Assembly (NCBI GenBank): GCA_027311945.1
Contig: DAICXZ010000006.1
Span: 124,001 to 188,000, forward strand
Direction: 5' to 3'
DNA length: 64,000 nucleotides
From: Erythrobacter sp.
GTDB taxonomy: Bacteria > Pseudomonadota > Alphaproteobacteria > Sphingomonadales > Sphingomonadaceae
In this document: positions 37,709 through 47,653 of the stretch, one piece after another
How the letters are laid out: each line of letters begins with the position of its first letter
Position numbering within the stretch: the first letter of the stretch is position 1
Made by a program: the position numbers and the translations under genes
The notes under the pieces: generated by a model
Database searches by the model: none
Seen by the model: the letters and a program-made list of their open reading frames with translations, nothing else
What the model was told of the DNA's origin: nothing

Positions 37709-39484
37709 ATGGAAGGTCACGAAGCTGGGTTCGTGCTGCAGGACGGCGCGCTGATGCTGGCCTTTGCGCTGGTGGCGGTGATCGCCTTCCGCCGCGCGGG
37801 GCTGGGCGCGACGCTGGGCTACCTCGTGGCGGGCGTGATGATCGGGCCGCAGGTGCTGGGCCTCGTCGGCAATGCCGAACAGATGGCCGAGATTGCCGAG
37901 CTGGGCATCGTGATGCTGCTGTTCGTGGTCGGCCTGGAGCTGAGCCCTGAGCGGCTGTGGCGGTTGCGGCAAGCGATCTTTGGTCTGGGCACGGCGCAGG
38001 TGGTGATCTGCGGCATTGCGGTCAGCCTGCTGGTGGCTGTGCTCACCAACTATTCGCTCGCCGCGGCCTTTGCCATCGGCCTGCCGCTGGCGCTGTCGTC
38101 CACGGCGCAGGTGCTGCCTATGCTGCAATCGGCGGGGCGCTTGCGCACGCCGTTTGGCGAGAAGGCCTTTGCGATCCTGCTGTTTCAGGATCTTTCGATC
38201 ATCCCGCTCATCACCATCGTAACCGCGATGAGCCGCAACCCGGCCGATGCCGATGCGCCTTCGGGCCTCGTGCTCGTGGGGCTGTCGCTGGCTGCCATCG
38301 CTGGCCTGATAGTGGCGAACCGGCTGGTGGTGAAACCGATGTTCCGCCTTATCAGCCGGCTGGGCGAGCGCGAACTTTTCGTGATGGCGGCGCTGTTTAC
38401 GGTTTTCGCGAGTGCGGCGGTGATGGAGCTGTTCGGCCTGTCGGCCGCGCTGGGCGCCTTTATCGCGGGCGTGATGCTGGCCGATACCCGCTATCGCCAC
38501 GAGCTGGAGGCCGATATCGAGCCGTTCCGTTCGATCCTGCTCGGCATGTTCTTCCTCGCCGTGGGCATGATGCTCGACCTTTCGGCCATCGCCTCGCAGC
38601 CTTTTACCGTGATCGGCTTTGCCGTGCTGCTGATCGCGGTGAAAACCGCGGTCATCGCCGGGCTGGGCCTCGCCATGAAGATGCCCTGGCGCTCCGCGCT
38701 CGCGCTTGGCCTGTTGCTATCGCAAGGCGGCGAGTTCGCCTTCGTGCTTTACTCGCAGGCCGAGGGGGCATTGTTGCTGGCCGAAGAATCGGTGAGCGTG
38801 TTCTCTGCCGTGGTGACGCTGTCGATGGCGACTACGCCGTTCCTGATGATGCTCAACAAGCGCATCCGGTCCCCTCAGACAACCGAGGAAGAGCGTGATG
38901 GGCCGCGCAATGACGGGGCCAGTGCGGTGATCGTCGGCTTCGGGCGGTTTGGCCAGACTGTGGCGCAGACGCTGATGGCGGGCGGCGTGTCGGTTACGAT
39001 GATCGACAGGAAGGTCGACCAGATCGACACGGCCGAGGAGTTTGGCTCGAAGGTCTACTTCGGTGATGGGACGCGGATCGACATGCTGCGGCAGGCGGGG
39101 GCGGCGGAAGCTCAGCTGATCCTGTTCTGCCACGACGAGATGCCCGATGCGGCCCTGATCGAGTCGGTCAACGAGGCGTTCCCGCAGGCACTGATCTACG
39201 TCCGCGCCTTCGATCGGCGGGGGCTGCTGGAACTGGCTCACGCCCCTGCCGCAGGGGTGGTGCGCGAAGTTTTCGCGGGGGCGATCCGCATGGCGCGGCT
39301 GGCGCTTGCCGGTATCGGGGTCTCGGAAGAGAGCGTGGAAAAGGCCGAGGCAACCTATCGCCGGATCGACAAGGAGCGGCTGCAACTGCAACTCGACGGC
39401 GGCGACATCTATGCCGCGCGCGAGTTGTCACGCAAGCAACAGCGCGAGTTGCGCAAGTTCGGCGAGACGCGCGAATTCGAATAG
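37709..39484 (+). CDS. Cation:proton antiporter, Kef/CPA2 family with RCK (TrkA-N) domain
   Basis: 591 residues. About 12 membrane helices span residues 12-385 with the CPA2 patterns YLVAGVMIGPQVLGL, ELGIVMLLFVVGLELSPE and FAILLFQDLSIIPL, where the Gln-Asp is the ion-binding motif. From about residue 405 a regulatory nucleotide-binding domain begins with AVIVGFGRFGQTVAQ (GxGxxG) and contains YFGDGTRIDML. This is the KefB/KefC arrangement: potassium efflux in exchange for protons, gated by nucleotide and, in E. coli, glutathione adducts. No KefF/KefG ancillary subunit gene is adjacent. Confidence 0.9.
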   Translation: MEGHEAGFVLQDGALMLAFALVAVIAFRRAGLGATLGYLVAGVMIGPQVLGLVGNAEQMAEIAELGIVMLLFVVGLELSPERLWRLRQAIFGLGTAQVVICGIAVSLLVAVLTNYSLAAAFAIGLPLALSSTAQVLPMLQSAGRLRTPFGEKAFAILLFQDLSIIPLITIVTAMSRNPADADAPSGLVLVGLSLAAIAGLIVANRLVVKPMFRLISRLGERELFVMAALFTVFASAAVMELFGLSAALGAFIAGVMLADTRYRHELEADIEPFRSILLGMFFLAVGMMLDLSAIASQPFTVIGFAVLLIAVKTAVIAGLGLAMKMPWRSALALGLLLSQGGEFAFVLYSQAEGALLLAEESVSVFSAVVTLSMATTPFLMMLNKRIRSPQTTEEERDGPRNDGASAVIVGFGRFGQTVAQTLMAGGVSVTMIDRKVDQIDTAEEFGSKVYFGDGTRIDMLRQAGAAEAQLILFCHDEMPDAALIESVNEAFPQALIYVRAFDRRGLLELAHAPAAGVVREVFAGAIRMARLALAGIGVSEESVEKAEATYRRIDKERLQLQLDGGDIYAARELSRKQQRELRKFGETREFE

Positions 39485-39485
39485 G

Positions 39486-40730
39486 TCAGGCGACGATCCC
39501 GACCAGGTGCTGCGCGGCGGCGACCATCGGCATGGGGCGCGCGAACAGATAGCCCTGTCCGTGGCTCACGCCGAGCGCCTGCATCGCCTCGGCCTGCGCG
39601 CGTTCCTCGATCCCCTCGGCGATGACGGCGCCGTCCCATTCGCTCACCAGAGCCACCACGGCAGAGACCAGCGCGCGAGCGGCGGGATCGGTCGCGACGT
39701 TGCGGGCGAGCGCCATGTCGAGCTTCACGAAGTCGGGCTTCACCAGCGCGGCCAGCTGCATCGAGGCGTAGCTGGTGCCGACCATGTCGATGGCGATGCG
39801 CGCCGTGGGGCGCATCGCCTCAAGCGCCTGCACCAGCGCCAGCTTGTCCTCGGCGGCGGCATATTGGGTGAGGGTAACTACCACGTCGGCGGCAGGTTCG
39901 GCTTCGAGCGCAGCGCGCACCGCGCCGCTCACCACGCATCGCGCGGGAGCCTTGAGCGCGGCGAAGAAGCCTTGCGGAACGCTGGCGAACGTCTCGATCG
40001 CGCCGCGCACGGCGGTCATCTCCAGCTCTTCGCCGAGGCCTGCGCTTTCGGCATCGCCGAACCATGTGCCGGGGCTGCGCTTGTTCACATCGGGGAAGCG
40101 GGCGAGGCATTCGACCCCGGCGGGCTCGCCGCCTGCCAGCAGATGGATTGGCTGGTGGTAGATGGTGACCGCATCGCCGTCGAACATGTCCTCGATGCGC
40201 TGGCGGGTCTGGTCGCGATGCGCCGCATTGGCGATCAGCGTGTCGATGCGCTCGGCCGCCATGGCGGCGAAGCTCTCGAAGATCGCGAGGTCGCGGCTGG
40301 TGAGGCTTGGGTCGGGCTGGCTGCTCATGGCGCAGAAGCTGCCCCAGACGGTGCCATCGGACAGGCGCAGCGGCACCGAGAAATGCGCGCCCACGGGCAG
40401 GGCATGGGTGATGTGGAGCGCCTGCGCGACGGGGAAAGGCGCGGGATCGGCAATCATTTCGGGCAAGTCGCCGGTCAGCACGTGCCAGCAGTAGGTCTCT
40501 TCGCGGTGCTGGCGAAGGCCCGTCTCCAGAGGCAGGTCAAGCACGCTGTCGACATGGGTGATCTCGCGCGTGTCGTCCTCGACCCAGCGGCCGATCAGGG
40601 CGATCTCCAGCCCGAGGTGGTCGCGGGCCGAGCGCAGAAAGCCGGCAATCTGCGGATCGCTCGCCAGCTCATTGTCGAGCGGCGGTGCAGGTGCCTCGAA
40701 CTCGGGCAGGATAAAGGTCATGTCCCCCAT
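39486..40730 (-). CDS. GAF-EAL protein with degenerate phosphodiesterase site
   Basis: 414 residues from ATG 40730 (in-frame GTG 40748 and ATG 40721 are alternatives). Residues 30-160 resemble a GAF sensor (YCWHVLTGDLPEMIAD, GAHFSVPLRLSDGTVWGSFC). The rest is an EAL domain. Canonical EAL (c-di-GMP phosphodiesterase) residues are partly lost: the first Glu is kept (GVECLARF), Lys-Asp in DFVKLDM, Glu in AEGIEE and Gln in QGYLF are kept, but the Asn in the NLS position is Ala, the Glu of ELTE is replaced by Gln, and the DD motif reads IDMVGTSY with only the first Asp. It is probably catalytically inactive, perhaps a c-di-GMP receptor. It is 36 bases after the GNAT gene, as the end of the minus-strand train. 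Confidence 0.82.
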   Translation of the reverse strand: MGDMTFILPEFEAPAPPLDNELASDPQIAGFLRSARDHLGLEIALIGRWVEDDTREITHVDSVLDLPLETGLRQHREETYCWHVLTGDLPEMIADPAPFPVAQALHITHALPVGAHFSVPLRLSDGTVWGSFCAMSSQPDPSLTSRDLAIFESFAAMAAERIDTLIANAAHRDQTRQRIEDMFDGDAVTIYHQPIHLLAGGEPAGVECLARFPDVNKRSPGTWFGDAESAGLGEELEMTAVRGAIETFASVPQGFFAALKAPARCVVSGAVRAALEAEPAADVVVTLTQYAAAEDKLALVQALEAMRPTARIAIDMVGTSYASMQLAALVKPDFVKLDMALARNVATDPAARALVSAVVALVSEWDGAVIAEGIEERAQAEAMQALGVSHGQGYLFARPMPMVAAAQHLVGIVA

Positions 40731-40766
40731 GGCAGGAGACCCTGCCACAAAGTGCCTAAATCGGCG

Positions 40767-41321
40767 TTAACCCGCTGACGTTGGGGTCGGAGTGTCCAGC
40801 CGCAGTTCGTACAGGAATTCCTCGTCGCGCTGCTCGCCCACGTCGAAATGGATGTCGGCGATCTTGGCGAAGCCATAGCGGGCATAGAACCGCTGCGCGC
40901 CATAGTTCTCGCTCCACACCGAAAGCTGCACTGCATCGTGGCCGCCAGCGCGGGCCTCGCCCAGCGCCCAGTCCATCAGCGCCGCGCCGATACCCATGCC
41001 GGTGCGGGCAGCGTCGGTGTAGAGCTGGCACAGGGCGATCGGGTTCGTCGCATCGGAGTGTTCGGCATAGTAGCTTGGCACGCGGATCTTCACATAGCCC
41101 AGCAGCGCACCGCTGGCCGGATCGACCGCGAGGCGATGGCGGTGCACATCGTCGCTCACCTCTTCGGCCACGGCGGGGTGCGAATAGCACTGTTCGAGAA
41201 AGCCAGCGAGGTCTTCGGGCCGATAGAGGTGGGCAAAGGCGGCGCAGAAGCTTTCGCGGCCCAGCTTGGCGAGGCTTTCCACATCCTCAAGCGTGGCCGG
41301 GCGCAGCGCTACTTGCGTCAT
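40767..41321 (-). CDS. GNAT-family N-acetyltransferase
   Basis: 184 residues from ATG 41321. The GNAT fold includes ALCQLYTDAARTGMGIGAALMDWAL, the acetyl-CoA pyrophosphate-binding loop (Q/RxxGxG/A), and SVWSENYGAQRFYARYGFAKIAD, a typical motif B. The N-terminal VALRPATLEDVESLAKLGRESF is standard. The substrate is unknown; the closest style is diamine/aminoglycoside-like or ribosomal GNATs. Its ATG overlaps the RDD gene stop as ATGA, so it belongs to the same transcript. Confidence 0.9.
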   Translation of the reverse strand: MTQVALRPATLEDVESLAKLGRESFCAAFAHLYRPEDLAGFLEQCYSHPAVAEEVSDDVHRHRLAVDPASGALLGYVKIRVPSYYAEHSDATNPIALCQLYTDAARTGMGIGAALMDWALGEARAGGHDAVQLSVWSENYGAQRFYARYGFAKIADIHFDVGEQRDEEFLYELRLDTPTPTSAG

Positions 41322-42202
41322 GAAAACTTGTCCTTCTTGCGTTTGCCGAAGCGCATGCCGCTTTCGAGATGGGCACGCAAGGCGGCGTAAAAGCTGGTCA
41401 GGAACTCGCGCTCGTCGCTGCGGCCCGTGTCCCACCCGATCTTGCGGCAGATCGCCTGGGCGACCTCGTGCAGGGCTGCCTCGTCGCCATTCCGCAGCAC
41501 GCCTTCGAGCACCTGCAACTCGTGCTCGCCATAGACCGACAGCTCGGCCTCGCCGAAGCGGTAAGTCTGGCGGTGATCTGGCGCGAGCGACATGGCATCC
41601 TGCAATTTGGCGCGCGGGGCCTCGACCACGAAGGTGCCCGCGACCAGATCGCCCGCCCGCAGTGCATCGCGGTTGCAGAACGGGAACAGCACGAAGACGG
41701 CCAGCCAGACGAAGGCCGCCCCGCCGGTCAATCCGGCGTCGAAGCCGTTGCCGAGCATAAAGAAGACCGGGATGAACACCTCGACATCGCGCATCAGGTT
41801 GCGGGCGATCACCATCTCTGTGGTAAGCCGCTGCCCGCCCCGCGCCGCCACACGGATGCCGAGCAGCCGCTTTCCGGGCGTTGCTCCGCGGGCGCCGAGT
41901 TCGAACCACAGGAAATACCCGTAGCGCGAGAAGAACAGCGCGAGGATGAACACGATCCCGATCACTTCGCCGGCCGGGGTCTGGGCCAGCCCCTCAACGC
42001 TATCGAGATTGAGACCGACCCCGACCAGCGCCACGATGACGATAACAAAGCCAAAGAACAGGATCATCAGGTCCAGCAGCAGAGCAAGCGCGCGTGATCC
42101 CCGGCTCGCGACACGGAGCGGCAGCGCGAGACCTTCGGGCGTGATCAACGCGCGCTCGCGCCTGGCGCTGCGGGTCTGGATGGCGCTTTGCAGCCGGGTC
42201 AT
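41318..42202 (-). CDS. RDD-family membrane protein
   Basis: 294 residues from ATG 42202. After a short basic N-terminus, the RDD domain contains ASRGSRALALLLDLMILFFGFV (Arg then Asp-Leu in helix 1), LWFELGARGATPGKRLLGIRV, and later FPFCNRDALRAGDLVAGT. About three to four membrane helices are followed by a cytoplasmic helical tail (RTYRFGEAELSVYGEHELQ-like region). RDD proteins are often associated with MoxR/SpoIIM clusters; function is unknown. It overlaps both neighbours as ATGA. Confidence 0.88.
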   Translation of the reverse strand: MTRLQSAIQTRSARRERALITPEGLALPLRVASRGSRALALLLDLMILFFGFVIVIVALVGVGLNLDSVEGLAQTPAGEVIGIVFILALFFSRYGYFLWFELGARGATPGKRLLGIRVAARGGQRLTTEMVIARNLMRDVEVFIPVFFMLGNGFDAGLTGGAAFVWLAVFVLFPFCNRDALRAGDLVAGTFVVEAPRAKLQDAMSLAPDHRQTYRFGEAELSVYGEHELQVLEGVLRNGDEAALHEVAQAICRKIGWDTGRSDEREFLTSFYAALRAHLESGMRFGKRKKDKFS

Positions 42203-43266
42203 TCCGCCTGCTCCCGCCGCTTGCGCATACCGGTGAAATAGAGGCACCAGACTGCCAGCATTGCGCCGCCGATGCCGAGGCGCATCGAAGGCTCGCCGAC
42301 CAGCTGGCGCACGAAACCTTCGAGCAGCCCTGCCACCACCAGCATGATCGTCGCCCCGGCCATCACCTGCGCCGCACGCACCCCCGCGCCCTGTGCGGCG
42401 GTGAGCACCGAGCGCTGGCCGGGAAACGCCATCGAACGTCCCACATGAATGCCTGCCGCGCCCGCCAGCAGGATCGCGCCCAGCTCGGTGGTGCCGTGAA
42501 CCGAGAGCCAGGCCACAAACTCATAGCCCAGCCCGGCCTCGACGAAGACGAACAGCATCGCGCCGAGCAGAGCCATGTTCGATATCAGCAGCAGCAGCGT
42601 AGGGATGCCGAAGGCGAAGCCAAGCGCGAAGGCGAGAATGGCAACCCCGGTGTTGTTCGAGAACAGGTAGGCGGCAAAGACCGATAGCCCGTCGGCGCTT
42701 GCAGTCGGCTCGAGCGATTGGCGCAGAACCTCGGGATCGGCACCCGGCTCGCGCCCGCCCGACATGGCGCCGGGAACGAGGGCATAGAACCAGTCGGGCT
42801 CGCGGCTGACCAGCAGCCAGCCGACCGCCGTTCCCGCGACCATGAAGAACAGCGCGATGCAGATGTCGAGCCAGATCGCGCGCACGGCCCGGCTCCAGCC
42901 GCCGCCGAGGAAACCGCGCAGCCAGCCGGAGAGCGTCTCGCGCGGGCCATAGATCTGGAACCACGCGCGCTGCACCAGCGCTTCGAGGTAGGCAATGGCC
43001 GCGGCATCGAGACTGGTTTCGCGGGCCACGGCGAGGCTGGAGGTGGCCTTGCGGTAGAGCACCGGCAGATCGAGCAGGTCATCATCGGAGATGCGCCCCG
43101 GACGGCCTTTCTCCAGCGCGGTGACGATCCGTTCGAGCCGCTGCCAGTCGACCTCGCGTTCGAGCCGGAACCGGTCGGAACGCAAGGAAGCGGCTTCGAT
43201 CTCGGCGGATGGTGCGATCTCGGCCTGCCGGAACCAAGCAATCTTGCTGAGATAGTCGAGCGCCAT
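42199..43266 (-). CDS. Stage II sporulation protein M (SpoIIM)-like membrane protein
   Basis: 355 residues. A long cytoplasmic N-terminal helix region (FRLEREVDWQRLERIVTALEKGRPGRIS) precedes a SpoIIM-like membrane domain with about six helices, including AIWLDICIALFFMVAGTAVGWLL and GYEFVAWLSVHGTTELGAILLAGAAGIHVG, where the conserved HG-E pattern of the family is seen. This organism is not a spore former; non-sporulating bacteria keep SpoIIM-like proteins in MoxR/DUF58 clusters, where a membrane-channel or envelope-remodelling role has been proposed. It overlaps RDD as ATGA and DUF58 by one base. Confidence 0.87.
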   Translation of the reverse strand: MALDYLSKIAWFRQAEIAPSAEIEAASLRSDRFRLEREVDWQRLERIVTALEKGRPGRISDDDLLDLPVLYRKATSSLAVARETSLDAAAIAYLEALVQRAWFQIYGPRETLSGWLRGFLGGGWSRAVRAIWLDICIALFFMVAGTAVGWLLVSREPDWFYALVPGAMSGGREPGADPEVLRQSLEPTASADGLSVFAAYLFSNNTGVAILAFALGFAFGIPTLLLLISNMALLGAMLFVFVEAGLGYEFVAWLSVHGTTELGAILLAGAAGIHVGRSMAFPGQRSVLTAAQGAGVRAAQVMAGATIMLVVAGLLEGFVRQLVGEPSMRLGIGGAMLAVWCLYFTGMRKRREQAE

Positions 43267-44612
43267 CAGCCGATCGCCTCATGCCGTTTCGCTGAAAGGT
43301 AGGCGTCGATCAGGCGATAGCCGATCGCATCGTGCTTCGCCTCGATCACGTCAACGCCAAGCCGCCGCAGCCGCGAGAGGACCAGCGCGCGCTGGCGGGC
43401 GAGGACATCTGCGCCCACTGCGACGGCCACATCGCCAAGGTTTTCAGGCTCGGCATCGGTGAGGTCGGCCAGCTCCTCGTCGACCATGGTGACGAAGATC
43501 ACCAGATGATGGCGCACCAGCCGCTCGACGCTTTCGACCATCAGCTCGGCGCTGGTGGGGTCGCTGAAATCGGAAAGCAGCACCACCAAAGAGCGCCGCC
43601 GGAGCCGCGCGGTGAGGGTGGAGAGCGCCAGCGTGAAGTTGGGCTCACGCGCGGTGTAGTCCAGTTCGGCGGCGGCGGTTTGCAGGCGGTAGAAGGCGCG
43701 GGTGTCGGTGACGAAGGGCGTCATCAGCTGCAGCTGGTCGGCAAAGCCGAACAGGGCCACCCGGTCGCCGCCTTTCAAAGCGACATAGGCGGCGACCAGC
43801 GCGGCCGATACGGCGCGGTCGATCCGGGGCAGGCCGTCGATGGGTTCGCACATCGACTGGCCGCAATCGAACGCGAAGACGATCTGGTTGTCGCGCTCGG
43901 TCTCGTTTTCGCGGGCAAACAGGCGGGTGTGGCGGGCCGAGGCTTTCCAGTCGATCCGGCGGCGGTCCATGCCCGGTTCGTACTCGCTCAGTGCCTCGAA
44001 CTGCGTGCCTTCGCCCCGGATGCGGCGGGCGACGAGGCCGAATTGCGAATCGCGGAAGAAGCTCTGCAATACCGGCGAACGGACTGGCGAGAGGTCGGGC
44101 CAGACGCGCACCTGCCTGTCGAGCTGGCGATAGACCTGCCGCGCCGCCAGCCCCAGCGGTCCGGGCCAGCGCAGCCACAGGCCGGTGAGGTCGCCCGTGC
44201 CCCGGCGTTGCGGCACAAGATCGCCGCTGCCCGCGAACTGGCCGTCTTCGCCCTTGGCGGTAAGCGCAAAGTGCAGCGCGCCGTTGGGGCCGAGGCGAGG
44301 GTCGAAGCCGATGGCGGCCTCGGGCGGCTTGGCCGAGGCATTACGGCGAATCGCGGCGGTTACGCGCAGCGGGGCGGGCTGGCCGACTTCGCAGTCAGCC
44401 GGGGCAGAAAGCTCGAGCGCGCCAAGGACCCCAGCGAGAACGCCGTCGAGCACGACCGCCAGAAGCACCGCCAGCCCAGCGACGGGAGCGATGGCCCAGG
44501 CACCCGGCATGGTCGCCGCCAGCACCACCGCCAGCGGCGCGAGCACGCCCAGCAGCACCAGCGCGCGCGGAGTCGGCACGAATGGCAGGCCGCGGAGCCG
44601 GGGAAGTTTCAC
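43266..44612 (-). CDS. DUF58 (VWA-like) membrane protein
   Basis: 448 residues. Two N-terminal helices (ALVLLGVLAPLAVVLAATMPG and a following one) precede a soluble part. The DUF58 signature is DRRRIDWKASARHTRLFARENETERD near residue 215, followed by a VWA-like fold with FAFDCGQSMCEP in the MIDAS position (DxGxSM) and ALVAAYVALKGGDRVALFGF. DUF58 proteins pair with MoxR ATPases as the metal-dependent adhesion-like partner. It is separated from moxR by a repeat and overlaps the SpoIIM gene by one base. Confidence 0.9.
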   Translation of the reverse strand: MKLPRLRGLPFVPTPRALVLLGVLAPLAVVLAATMPGAWAIAPVAGLAVLLAVVLDGVLAGVLGALELSAPADCEVGQPAPLRVTAAIRRNASAKPPEAAIGFDPRLGPNGALHFALTAKGEDGQFAGSGDLVPQRRGTGDLTGLWLRWPGPLGLAARQVYRQLDRQVRVWPDLSPVRSPVLQSFFRDSQFGLVARRIRGEGTQFEALSEYEPGMDRRRIDWKASARHTRLFARENETERDNQIVFAFDCGQSMCEPIDGLPRIDRAVSAALVAAYVALKGGDRVALFGFADQLQLMTPFVTDTRAFYRLQTAAAELDYTAREPNFTLALSTLTARLRRRSLVVLLSDFSDPTSAELMVESVERLVRHHLVIFVTMVDEELADLTDAEPENLGDVAVAVGADVLARQRALVLSRLRRLGVDVIEAKHDAIGYRLIDAYLSAKRHEAIG

Positions 44613-44617
44613 AGATC

Positions 44618-44734
44618 CTCCCCCATCGGGAGAGGGGGACCATGCGAAGCATGGTGAAGCGGCACGCGCGGCTCGTTCGGCGCCTGCCCCTCCACCAGCC
44701 TGCGGCTGGTCCCCCTCCCCGTGCCGGGGAGGAT
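44618..44734. repeat. Sphingomonad-type interspersed palindromic repeat between moxR and DUF58
   Basis: This 124-base gap carries nested hairpins: CCATG-CGAAG-CATGG, CCAGCC-TGC-GGCTGG, and CTCCCCG-TGC-CGGGGAG near the ends. The arrangement (CTCCCC...GGGGACCATGCGAAGCATGG...CCCCTCCACC...GGTCCCCCTCCCC) is, from memory, a frequent intergenic element in related genomes. It interrupts an otherwise overlapping gene train, so it probably inserted between two coupled genes. Confidence 0.7.
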
Positions 44735-44736
44735 TA

Positions 44737-45710
<974 letters not shown>

Positions 45711-45714
<4 letters not shown>

Positions 45715-46943
45715 GGGGTCAGCGTCCTTTCGATTGATCTGAGTGCGCGGCTGGCGCGCAGGATGTCAGCGGGCTTGCTCGCCTCGCGCAACAGGGTAGC
45801 CCAGTGGCCGAAACTCTCGCCCTCGTGTCCGGCGCGGATCAGCGCCCGGTCGATGGCGCGTTCGCGTGCTTCACCTTCGGGCTCGCGCAGCGACAGTCGG
45901 CTGGCAATGCGTTGCGCCACCAGCGCGGCATAGGGCGCGCCGAGCAGGTGCCAGCGCTTCAGCCGCGCGAGCAGGGCCGCGCCGTTCATGGCGAGCTGGC
46001 GCTTGCCCTGCGCCATGGCGGGGGCCTCGGTAAAGGGCGGCCCGAACCGCTGGAACGCGCGCCATGCCACCAGCAAGGCAGCAAGGATCAGGCAGAGCGT
46101 GGCGGCAAGGAATGGCGGGGTGAAGGCGAGGGTGAGCAGGTTCTGGGTCTTGGCGAGGCCCGGCAGCGTCATGTCGAAGGTGAGGTCGAGATCCTCGTCC
46201 TCGGACGCTTCGTGGATAAGTGCATCGGCCAGCCGCGCGCGGGTTTCGTCGGCCATGCCCCAGTTGTTGACCAGATCTGGCTCGAACACGATCACCAGCG
46301 GCCATGCTTCGTTGTCGGTATAGAGCGCGCCCGCAAGCATATCGCCCTCGCTATCGACCACCAGCGGCTCGATCGTGCTCTCACCCGTTTCGACCAGCGC
46401 CATCGCGTTGGTGCCATCGGGCAGCGTGCCTTCGTAGCCGAACCCGGAGAAACCGCCTGTCGTGCCGATGGCCAGCCGCGCCCCTTCGCCGATGCCGAGC
46501 GCGTCGAACCACGGCGGGGGCGCGGCGTTCGCCAGCAGGACCCAGCCCGGCTCCGCCTCGACCGGCACCGAATCGGGGATCGGCATCGCGATCCACTTGG
46601 GCAGCACCAGCATGGTCGGCCCCATATAGCGCCGCTGGTCGATGATTTCGGCCAGTTCCTCGCCATCGGCATCGAAGCGTGGGGTGAGGACGAGCAGGCC
46701 GTAGTCGTCGAGATTGCCTTCCGAATAACTCAGCGACACCGCATGCCCGCTGCCTTCGAGCAGGCTGACGAACCCGGCATAACCGTCGAGCCCCTGCGAC
46801 TTGGCGTGTGCCCTGCCGTCGCGTTCGCTCGCTCCGTCGAGCCCGTGGGCGATGGCGAACAACAGCAGCAGGAACGAGGCCGCGCCCACCAGCACCACCA
46901 GCGCCACCGCGCCGGGGCGGAACGTGCTTGTGGTGCGGCTCAC
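45711..46943 (-). CDS. DUF4350-domain membrane protein
   Basis: 410 residues. A membrane helix at about 13-32 precedes a periplasmic GATase-like domain ([30 protein letters not shown]), followed by another helix near residues 285-305 ([30 protein letters not shown]), and a C-terminal cytoplasmic helical region with [25 protein letters not shown]4350 proteins occur in MoxR/DUF4129 clusters; function is not established. The ATG overlaps the DUF4129 stop as ATGA. Confidence 0.85.
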
Positions 46944-47635
46944 AGCGCCTTGCCCGAAAGGCGGGCGAGGGCGAATTCGGCATAGGCATCGCGCGCGGCC
47001 TGCCAGTCGTCCTGGCCAAGGTGCTGCAAGGCGAACAGGCTGCGTTCGACCCGCTGCGCGATCACGCCGAAAGCTCTTCGCGCGCCTTCGGGCAGCGCCG
47101 GTTCTGCGGCGAGTTCGCGCGCGGTGCTTGATGGATCGACGAGGTCGGGCCGGGCGGTGGCGATCTGGCCGACCGAGCGCTGAAGCAACAGATGCGTTGC
47201 CTCGTCAAAGCGGCCTTCGGCAGCGAGCCGGTCGGCATCCTCAAGCAGCGCCAGCGCGGCCCTGCTGTCGGGCAACCAGTCGGCCTGCTCAGAATCCTTG
47301 CGCGAGCGTCGTGCGAAAAGGTCAGGCCCTAGCAGCCGCCACAGCAGGAAGGCGAACAGCAGCACACCAAGCCCGATCAGCACCCATTTGATTGCCGGCC
47401 AGCCGACGACAAGCCCCTCGGCCACGGGCCGGAACAGGTTGCCGAGCCATTCGATCAGATCCCTGATCCACTCGGGCTGTGCTTCGGGCGGGGGCATTTC
47501 GACCGGTGCAAACTGGGTCTGCGAATCGGCGCGCATCTGCGCATAGGCCTCGGCCAGCTCGTCGCCTTGCGCTGCCAGCGCCTCTGTTGCCGATCCCGTG
47601 CTCACGTCTGGCATCTCTGGCATGGTGCCAGGCAT
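46940..47635 (-). CDS. DUF4129-domain membrane protein
   Basis: 231 residues. The N-terminal extracytoplasmic segment (EWIRDLIEWLGNLFRPVAEG) is followed by one membrane helix (VLIGLGVLLFAFLLWRLLG) and a cytoplasmic DUF4129 domain with the typical ALLEDADRLAAEGRFDEATHLLLQRSV, STARELA and QDDWQAARDAYAEFALARL. This small family is linked to MoxR/DUF58 systems and, in some proteins, to transglutaminase domains. It is 18 bases downstream of pheA and opens the MoxR-associated run. Confidence 0.86.
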   Translation of the reverse strand: MPGTMPEMPDVSTGSATEALAAQGDELAEAYAQMRADSQTQFAPVEMPPPEAQPEWIRDLIEWLGNLFRPVAEGLVVGWPAIKWVLIGLGVLLFAFLLWRLLGPDLFARRSRKDSEQADWLPDSRAALALLEDADRLAAEGRFDEATHLLLQRSVGQIATARPDLVDPSSTARELAAEPALPEGARRAFGVIAQRVERSLFALQHLGQDDWQAARDAYAEFALARLSGKAL

Positions 47636-47653
47636 CAGGCAATGACCGGGCGG

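Noticed and set aside
36659-38500. Long minus-strand frame opposite zntB and the antiporter
   Set aside because: It spans two unrelated plus-strand genes and is rich in His, Gln and Arg without any domain.
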